Assembly: GCA_018398765.1 (NCBI GenBank)
Contig: JAHBMJ010003016.1
Span: 1 to 13,817 of the forward strand
Direction: 5' to 3'
DNA length: 13,817 nt
Source of the DNA: Chromera velia
Lineage: Eukaryota; Sar; Chromeraceae
The notes below the pieces were generated by a model. The model made no database searches. It saw only the letters and a program-made list of their open reading frames with translations, and was not told the origin of the DNA. Of the stretch, positions 7,974 through 13,817 are shown in pieces (the first letter of the stretch is position 1; every line of letters begins with the position of its first letter). The translations under genes and the position numbers were made by a program.

Positions 7974-8759
7974 TTTCTTGAGGGAAATTTCAAAGGAGAC
8001 GGGAAAAAGTCAGAGGATCAAATTAAAATGGCCGAGTGCCCAAGAGATAAGAAGAGAGTGCCCGAGAGCGAAGCAATGGAAGATGCACCGATAGGAAACA
8101 GCGGGCCTTCAGGACGCGGCTCAGCTGCACTGCAAATCGGGCATACAACTCTGACTGCTCAATCAGGTTACCTCCTATGGAGTCCTTCTGTCATGCCCAC
8201 ATAACCAGGACTGCTACCATGAAAGAACCATGTTGGTGTATGATCGACTAGTGGGCTTAGCGGACAGATTCACGTACGTTGGACTCCATCAGTCAGGAGG
8301 AAATGTCAGTCCAGTACCAAGCATAATCACTAGACAAAGATAACGATCACATTCTTTGGGTGTGAGGATGCACATCAATCGATCAGTCGCTGCATGCCAA
8401 GAAATACGATAGGCCCGCACGCATGCCATCCGGGGCCGACTGACAGGCATTGCAGGGGCGGCGCACTGGTTGCACCGCAAGGTACGAGGCTGACCCGCGA
8501 CGCACATAAGCACACACAAGCCAGATGTTAGGTATGAACCAGGGTGGTTCATAACAAATACAGAGAATTAATAGCATTAAATACATACTACAATACAAAG
8601 GCATGCCTGTCTGTATCTCAGCCTTTGCAATACAGATTGATTGAGCCTGTTAGAAGGACTGAGTCTTTCCTGATCAATAGAGAAGGCTCTTGTGTATCTG
8701 ATAGATTCTCTGTATGTAGAACTTGTGTCTGTGACTGTGAGTTGATTATAGTTGATTCC
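7974..8759. other. Non-coding stretch, no recognised gene
   Basis: Upstream of the minus-strand frame. It has moderate GC to about 8540, with host-style words (ATCGATCAGTC at about 8380, GCATGC at about 8421 and 8601), then becomes AT-rich. The short frames here show no family signal, and I see no tRNA-like fold. Confidence 0.5.
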
Positions 8760-8811
8760 TAAGTTCTAGAGAGCTTAAACTAGAACAACTCATATATTTC
8801 ATGAAAGATTT

Positions 8812-8849
8812 GATTTGATTTGAAGTAGGGCTTAACTTCAAATCAAATC
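8812..8849. repeat. Perfect 15-bp inverted repeat, 8-nt loop
   Basis: GATTTGATTTGAAGT (8812-8826) pairs without mismatch to ACTTCAAATCAAATC (8835-8849) around the loop AGGGCTTA. The arms are made of the GATTT/AAATC pentamer. Confidence 0.9.
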
Positions 8850-9178
8850 TTAGGCCTGAGAAACTTTAGCATGATAAGGCCTATCAAATCCCATCAAATC
8901 TACTTCAAATCTGACCCTTTAACCTCAAATCTTCGAGGTGACTCTCTACGATGACTCTAAGCTAAAAACTTATGTAAGCTCTTAGCTTTAACAATAGCTC
9001 ATTAATTTTGAGAGTCTTAATTTAGCTTTTAGTCTAGTTTTTAGTGATTTTCTTGTCTCTGGGGATTTCTAGGATTTGCTAGTGGTGTCGACTGTGATAT
9101 GTCGTCTTCAGTGTTATCGAGACTAGTGTCGAGAGTGACCTCTAGACTTCAACCTCAAATCTACCTCAAATCTGGTCA

Positions 9179-9201
9179 GATTTGAGCTTGAAGCTCAAAT
9201 C
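9179..9201. repeat. 11-bp near-palindrome in the AAATC block
   Basis: GATTTGAGCTT (9179-9189) is followed after one base by its exact complement AAGCTCAAATC (9191-9201), and then by further CAAATCAAATC repeats. Confidence 0.9.
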
Positions 9202-9225
9202 AAATCAAATCCTATCAAATCAAAT

Positions 9226-9480
9226 CTGGTCACTACATATATTTACCTAGATATTAACTCTAATTCTAAGCTAGATTCTAAACATATTTTTTTTTGGAGT
9301 ATGAATTGCAAACTGGAGTGCATTTTTACATTATTCTACACTAATAATTTATATATTTTTGAGTTCCTTAGATTAATAAATTTATTCTTATAACTTAATG
9401 TTAAAATAAGAATTTAGCGCATTGAACGCCGCATTCTTTTATGATGAATGAACGGATTAGGCTTCTAGTTAGGCTCGAAG
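9226..9480. other. AT-rich right flank of the element island
   Basis: No gene. The sequence is AT-rich with poly-T (about 9290) and the 16-base word AATAAATTTATTCTTA shared with the left AT-rich flank near 3899. Host-style composition resumes from about 9480-9540. Confidence 0.5.
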
Positions 9481-11564
9481 GGTTGTGTTTAACGGAATCA
9501 AAATTTCACTCAAACATCGATTGATTTGTATCCAAGCACGCATGTAGGTGGAAAAACGTGAAAAGGTCATACATTCATTCATGACACTTGACATGCAAGC
9601 AAATCCGTCCATCCGGGCTCCGACCGGTCCTTCTTTATTTCCCGTCCTTTCCAGCTTCTGCGTTTCCCGTCCCCTCTCTTTCGATGCTCTTCTCGCTCTT
9701 CCATACTCCCACAAGTATCCGTTGGGTCCTGCAGTCTCTCTTCTTTCTCGATCGTCCTTTTAAGGAAGGAAGGAAGCCCCATGAAAGCACGCATGCGCCG
9801 CAGGGTTCGCTGCGGCGGCGTGCGGCCAGCCAACAGAAAAGAAAGACAGACCTTCAGTCGGAGATCGGGATGATGAAAGGGGGTGTGGTGGGGAGAGAGG
9901 GGAGTGAGTGTGACGATACCCAGAAGGAGTTAATTCTTTCTCCCTGCTCCTTGACTGATCATTTGTCTGAATGAATGCATGCCCCGGCTGAGTGGGAAGA
10001 ACCGCAACAAGAGAGTCGATCGGTCAGTCGGTCACATTCAGCGTCTTCAAAGAAATACTTCACAGGACGGACACAAGAAGGGGTAAGTGTATGTGTGTGT
10101 GTGCGAGAGTGAGAGAGTGAGTGAGTGCAGCATTATGCGAGAGACAAGAAAGAAGAGGAGGCCCGTCGAACAAAACGATCGAACCGACGAACGAAGAAAA
10201 TATCAATCCCCCCCTTCCCCCCCCTACCCTATTACAATCGTCTCAGCCCGGCATGCTTCCTTCCCTTCGATCCTTCCTTCCTTTTTTCCATTTTGCTGAA
10301 ATATTCTTCAGGCAAACCAGGAAGAGAAGGAGAAAGAACACACGGAGGGAAAAAGGAAAGACCACAAGCACACAGATCCCCCCCCCGTCCCCTCCCGCCC
10401 CTGCCCGTCCAATCCCGTAATCCGATTCTCCACCCCCAAACCGGACCCGCCCCACTCTCCTCTGACTCGACCCATACCAGACCTTCCGAAAGGAACCCCA
10501 AAAAGTCTGGCAAGGAAACCAGAAAGTCCGCCTGCCTGCCTTTCTTCTGCTCTCTGTCTCGATTTTCTCCCACATGCAGAAGCACTGAAGAGATAGACGA
10601 GAGATGGACCGACCACCAAGCTTCTCGTATCGATGCTCTGTTCCGGTTGACAGACAGATATGCAGGCAGACCAGCCAGCTGCCAGTCCATGCCAACCCTC
10701 CCCACCCCCCACTAGTGCACACCTTCTCTCTCTTCATTCTCTCAGCTGCTGCGTCGCTCCACGTCCTCTCTCGTTGGACTTTCTTTCTTTCTTTCTTTCT
10801 TTCTGAAAATGCATGGGCGGATGATCTGCGATGGAACGGTGAAATGAACTTACGAAAACACGCAGACACGCACGCACGCACACAATTTGAAAAAGGCGTT
10901 TCTTTCTTTTCCTTGCTTTTCTTCTGTACATACAGCAACGAATCTTATGTTTTTTCCCTTGGCTTTCTCTGTTTGTACCAAACCTTTGCTCCTTGTGTCT
11001 TCTCTCAAATCAAATAATTCATTTCAATTTCTTTCTTTTCTTCCGCGCACATTCCTTCTGCCTAGCCGCTTGGGTCCCCCTCTTGCTCGCATCTGCATGG
11101 TCTCCTTGCTTACAACGGGACAAACTGACCCAGAGACGGCCAGCAGCAGTGCCTTCCCATCCACCGAACGAAAGTTTTCTCCCTCTCCCCTTCCTTTTCT
11201 TCGAGCAGGAAGGAGCAAAAGCAGCTTGAAAGAATCCGAAGAGACGGAGGGAAAAGACAAGACACAGACAGACAGAGCCCGACTGAACACCCACTCCCCT
11301 CCGCAGCTCGCGGTCATTCGCCCGAAAGAACAGATGGAATGGAACCGAATGGAATGGAAGGATGGATGCAAGGAAGCGAGATGATGATGGATGCACCACT
11401 CAGTGAGGAAGGAAGAAGAGAGGAAGGAGGAAGAGCAGGTTGACGGGACAGAAGGAGAATCAAAAGGAGAAAAGACCGGCAGATAGTTAGACAGACAGAC
11501 AGACGGACAGAATTAGTGTGCTTGGAGGGCGGAATGAATTTGGGTCTCAGTTTCGCCCCTAGTT
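9481..11564. other. Host-style region without a recognised gene
   Basis: Long pyrimidine-rich tracts (9640-9760, 10740-10805), C runs (10208-10221, 10378-10388), a CTTT microsatellite (about 10781-10804), a CAGA tract (about 11490-11503) and ATGCAT words. Several overlapping open frames of 100-230 codons exist on both strands, but all are low-complexity and none shows a family motif. One short stretch at 10580-10680 (+) reads like coding sequence behind a TGCAG site, but it is too short to call. The region may hold introns, UTRs or regulatory DNA. Confidence 0.5.
10781..10804. repeat. CTTT microsatellite
   Basis: Five to six tandem TTTC/CTTT units inside a wider pyrimidine tract. Confidence 0.85.
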
Positions 11565-11672
11565 TCAGGGCTTGAAAGTGGACGAGGAGGAGGCGGGGGA
11601 AGGGGTGGACTCTGCCGGCTTCGAAAGGCTTAAGGGGGTTGAGCCCTTCACCTTCTCGAGTGCGGCCTCGAT
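11565..11672 (-). CDS. Unidentified minus-strand gene, terminal exon
   Basis: The acceptor GCTTGCAG ends at 11673; it reads IEAALEKVKG, then a Ser/Pro/Thr tail ending STFKP and TGA (11567-11565). A spurious frame at 11790-11314 covers this region in another phase. Confidence 0.7.
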   Translation of the reverse strand: MEAALEKVKGSTPLSLSKPAESTPSPASSSSTFKP

Positions 11673-12020
11673 CTGCAAGCAACCGAATGAGGGGAGACAG
11701 CTCGATGACTAGATGTTGAACGTGGAGATGCAAACTTAAATTAAAAATACAAAGGGACAGATGTGACAACCGCCTTAACATTTTTCGCATTTACGTTTGT
11801 ATGGATTGCCTCTGCGTGACAATCCAGACATGTTTTGGAAGAGAGAAAACGGCATGCAGACAATGCCCAAGAAGGGATGGATGCGTACAGACCTGCTTCT
11901 TCAGATCCTTCGGTCCGTCAGTTGTCCAGGCCCACTTGTCAGCCTGCAGTTCAGGTCAGTCAATTCATCGCGGCAGGAGGGGCCTTTTTGTTTGAAGAGA
12001 ACAAGAGAACAAAACAGACG

Positions 12021-12098
<78 letters not shown>

Positions 12099-13736
12099 CA
12101 CAGAGAGAGAGAGAGAGAGAGACAGAGAGAGAGAGAGCGACGGGCAGACATTGGATAGGCCGAGAGAGAGACAGAGAGTCAGACAGAAAGAAAGCAATTC
12201 GTTGTCAAGGCTGCTTGATGCTTCCCATTTCTTTTGGTTGTTTCTCTCCAACTTGCTGCGTCCCCTCTTCCCTTTCATTCACATGCGCTTTACGTCCTTC
12301 AGCCACTTCCCTGGACCTTGTCAACAACGCGTTTCCTCTCCCCTCCCCTCTCAGAAACATATCGCCCTGAGAAGCCTTCTCCGCTCGCTCGAGCGTTCCT
12401 CTCCTCTCCTCGCACATAACAAGCATCTAGTCTCCGCTCTCCCTGTCGACCGACCCCCCTGTTCTCCTGCCTGTCACTCCTCTCGTGGCCCTCCCCCCTC
12501 CCCCCCCCAGGCCTCCCTCCCTCCGCTTTCTTTCTGCCCCTGCAAGCGCGCCTGGATTGACAGCAGACTGCTGCCCCAAAACAGTCCTTTCCGTATCTGC
12601 CTCCCCACCCGCCTGCCTGCCTGCCTTTCTTTCTGCCTGTCCCTAGCTCTATCCCCCTATGCATAACTCCCTTCTCTCTCCCGTTCCAACAAAGGCCAAT
12701 AGCTCGACCGACTCTCTCTCTCTCTCTGCATAGACACACACAGAGACATACATCACGACGATGGAAGGAAGGAATCCTCTCACCAATCCAATCCCCCCAC
12801 CGACCCTCACTCTCACTTTCTCACTCCCTCACGCACTCCCCCACTCACCGCATCGAAGAACTTGTTGGAATATTCCCCGGCAGACATAGAGATGTCCTTG
12901 ACCTGGTCAACGACCTTGTTGTCATCCACAAAGGCCTGCACCCACCCACCCAGCGCGTCCATCCATCCATCCATCCATCCGTTGGTCACACATCTGTTGG
13001 TCACACGGGAAAATGCAGACAAGACACTATCTCAGGTCGGGAAAAGCTCTGCACTTCCCTCACCGGAACAGAGAATTTACTTTGCTCATCGGGCAAACTG
13101 GGGACCCCACGAGCAAACAGACAGACAGACAGCATGAGTGAGTGAGTGTGCTGCCTTCGTTTTTGCTCTGAAAGTAAGAATTAAGCAGAGGGAGATGCCG
13201 AGAGAGAGAAGCACGGCCGGGCCGGTAAAAAAGGGGGAAGGAATGGAAAAGATCGACGATGTGAAAATGAAAGCGTGTGCGTGGGGAACGACGTAAGTAG
13301 CCATTGGCACTTCCCCCCCTCTTTTGTGATCGCATTTTTCTGTCTCGACGAGACGCTCCGGCGTGTCGCACCCTACCCCCCACATGCCCCCAAAACTCTC
13401 TCTCTATGCCTTTTTAGTGCTGACCGACCGACCGACCGACCGACCGACCTTTGCCTTCTTGATGTATCCCTCGATATCATCGAAGGTCTGCTTACTGCTG
13501 CTCTTGCTCTGCAGAAATTAAAGGGGGGGGGTAACACGGAGAAGGAAGGGAAGAAAGAGAGGTGAGGAATCTGATTGGGTCACGATGCATGCAAGGAAAC
13601 AAGAGCAGAAAAAAGCGGGAGAGAAAGAAAAACGACAACCACTGTCAGCTACCCACTCCCTGCCTTCCCCCCTCAGGCTGGCGACGCTGTCTTTCAAAGT
13701 TATATCATACCGGTCACCATAGCCAGAGCGGACTTT
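11565..13736 (-). CDS. Unidentified small Lys/Asp-rich protein, 3' four or five exons (5' partial)
   Basis: Proposed minus-strand join: 13736-13686 (weak), 13508-13449, 12935-12849, 11943-11893, 11672-11565, ending in TGA at 11567-11565; 118 residues in the window. All exons are whole codons (17, 20, 29, 17, 36 with stop), so every junction is phase 0. Readings in order: RSGYGDRYDITLKDS; QTFDDIEGYIKKAK; FVDDNKVVDQVKD, then SAGEYSNKFFDA; ADKWAWTTDGPKDLKKQ; IEAALEKVKG with a Ser/Pro tail. The amphipathic, Lys/Asp/Val-rich middle suggests a small helical soluble protein, and the tail looks disordered. I do not recognise the family and assign no function. Extra exons in the 905-nt intron are possible. 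The 5' end lies beyond the window. Confidence 0.65.
11893..11943 (-). CDS. Unidentified minus-strand gene, exon ADKWAWTTDGPKDLKKQ
   Basis: The acceptor AACTGCAG ends at 11944 and the donor GTCTGT starts at 11892 going left. 17 codons, phase 0. It joins smoothly to IEAALEKVKG in the last exon. Confidence 0.7.
12027..12145. repeat. Compound (CA)n(GA)n microsatellite
   Basis: About 18 CA units (12029-12064) followed by interrupted GA/CAGA units to about 12145. It lies in the 905-nt intron of the minus-strand gene, so in transcript sense it is (TC)n(TG)n about 85 nt before an acceptor. Confidence 0.95.
12849..12935 (-). CDS. Unidentified minus-strand gene, exon FVDDNKVVDQVKD
   Basis: The acceptor GGGTGCAG ends at 12936 and the donor GTGAGT (12848-12843) is the only classical donor found here. 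29 codons, phase 0. Codon use is balanced with many C-ending codons, as in the XPG-like core exons. Confidence 0.75.
12959..12980. repeat. CCAT tetranucleotide repeat
   Basis: Five CCAT/ATCC units in the intron just upstream (minus sense) of exon 12935-12849, followed by a near-perfect duplication of the word GTTGGTCACAC (about 12981-13007). Confidence 0.85.
13424..13448 (-). repeat. GTCG tandem repeat at an intron 5' end
   Basis: Six GACC units on the plus strand read as GGTC/GTCG on the coding strand and begin at the splice donor of exon 13508-13449. Confidence 0.85.
13449..13508 (-). CDS. Unidentified minus-strand gene, exon FDDIEGYIKKAK
   Basis: The acceptor TTTCTGCAG follows a long pyrimidine tract on the minus strand (13509-13560); the donor GTCGGTCGG (from 13448 leftward) opens a GTCG repeat. 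It is 20 codons, phase 0. Confidence 0.7.
13686..13736 (-). CDS. Unidentified minus-strand gene, possible upstream exon
   Basis: The reading KVRSGYGDRYDITLKDS is 17 codons, in phase with the next exon. The donor would be GTCGCC (13685-13680). The acceptor would be a bare AAAG right after a (TC)n(TG)n tract, without the TGCAG seen at all other exons, so the 5' edge is doubtful. Confidence 0.4.
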
Positions 13737-13748
13737 CTTTCGCGAGTC

Positions 13749-13817
<69 letters not shown>
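13749..13817. repeat. Compound (CA)n(GA)n microsatellite at the window edge
   Basis: About 20 CA units then 15 or more GA units running off the window. In minus-strand sense it is a (TC)n(TG)n tract immediately before the possible exon at 13736. Confidence 0.95.

Larger units (their letters stand above)
8805..9225. repeat. AAATC/GATTT pentamer-rich block with hairpins
   Basis: About fifteen AAATC or GATTT words, many as tandem CAAATCAAATC, in clusters at 8807-8850, 8885-8932 and 9153-9225, separated by AT-rich DNA. Two inverted repeats are built from them (listed separately). The open frames here are insignificant. Confidence 0.75.

Noticed and set aside
7726-8094. 122-codon + frame (VEEDGAWERRFPRR...)
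   Set aside because: It lies opposite the start of the longer minus-strand frame, with no recognised motif; probably a shadow, although the strand choice is not certain.
10243-10938. 231-codon minus-strand frame
   Set aside because: Low-complexity Lys/Arg/Gly translation of pyrimidine-rich DNA, overlapping equally long frames on the other strand, with no motif.
11797-12666. 289-codon + frame
   Set aside because: Most of it is translated (CA)n(GA)n microsatellite and pyrimidine tracts; it overlaps better-supported minus-strand exons.
12520-12740. Extra exons of the minus-strand gene at TGCAG sites near 12560 and 12730
   Set aside because: TGCAG occurs there, but the following translations are repetitive Gly/Arg/Glu and do not join convincingly.

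Overview
The window looks like nuclear DNA from an intron-rich, compact-genome protist. Two multi-exon genes are separated by about 6 kb of AT-rich, repeat- and retroelement-derived sequence. The host-like parts are full of short tandem and palindromic words (GTCA/GTCG, CAGA, GATC, ATGCAT/GCATGC). Introns are short (about 180 to 900 nt), and every intron 3' end I could place reads TGCAG, except for one doubtful 5' exon. No bacterial gene organisation is seen. A chromerid or other alveolate would fit the style, but that is only an impression; I cannot name the species.

Left (1-3542, + strand): the 3' five exons of an XPG/Rad2 (ERCC5-type) DNA-repair nuclease. They carry the end of the I-region and helix-hairpin-helix (LGCDYSVGVRGVG), a PIP-box-like motif (QPRIDAFL), the conserved IRSRRM helix, and then a long Arg/Gly-rich and Glu/Asp-rich tail with a SUMO-interacting-type IDLTED motif. 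All exon phases agree. The 5' part lies outside the window.

Middle (about 3543-9480): an AT-rich island. In order it holds unassigned AT-rich DNA; a degenerate ~42-bp minisatellite (AAGTTGGTCC words) at about 4227-4697; a 5'-truncated, frameshifted reverse-transcriptase relic (4713-5782, +) that starts exactly at its YADD motif, here YADN; a stretch with repeated GTAACC clusters (5870-6270); a minus-strand Ser/Pro-rich frame (7973 down to 6516) of 266 codons plus a continuation broken by three in-frame UAR stops; and a block of AAATC repeats with two strong hairpins (8760-9225).

Right (about 9480-13817): host-like DNA without a recognised gene to 11564, then the 3' exons of a minus-strand gene (11565-13508, probably also 13686-13736) encoding a small Lys/Asp-rich protein I do not recognise. 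Its 5' end is beyond the window. Compound (CA)n(GA)n microsatellites lie in its intron and at the right edge.

The two host genes share an unusual splice-site style: TGCAG acceptors, and GTC donors that often run straight into GTCA/GTCG tandem repeats. This is the most system-like signal in the window. No obvious new multi-gene system is present.
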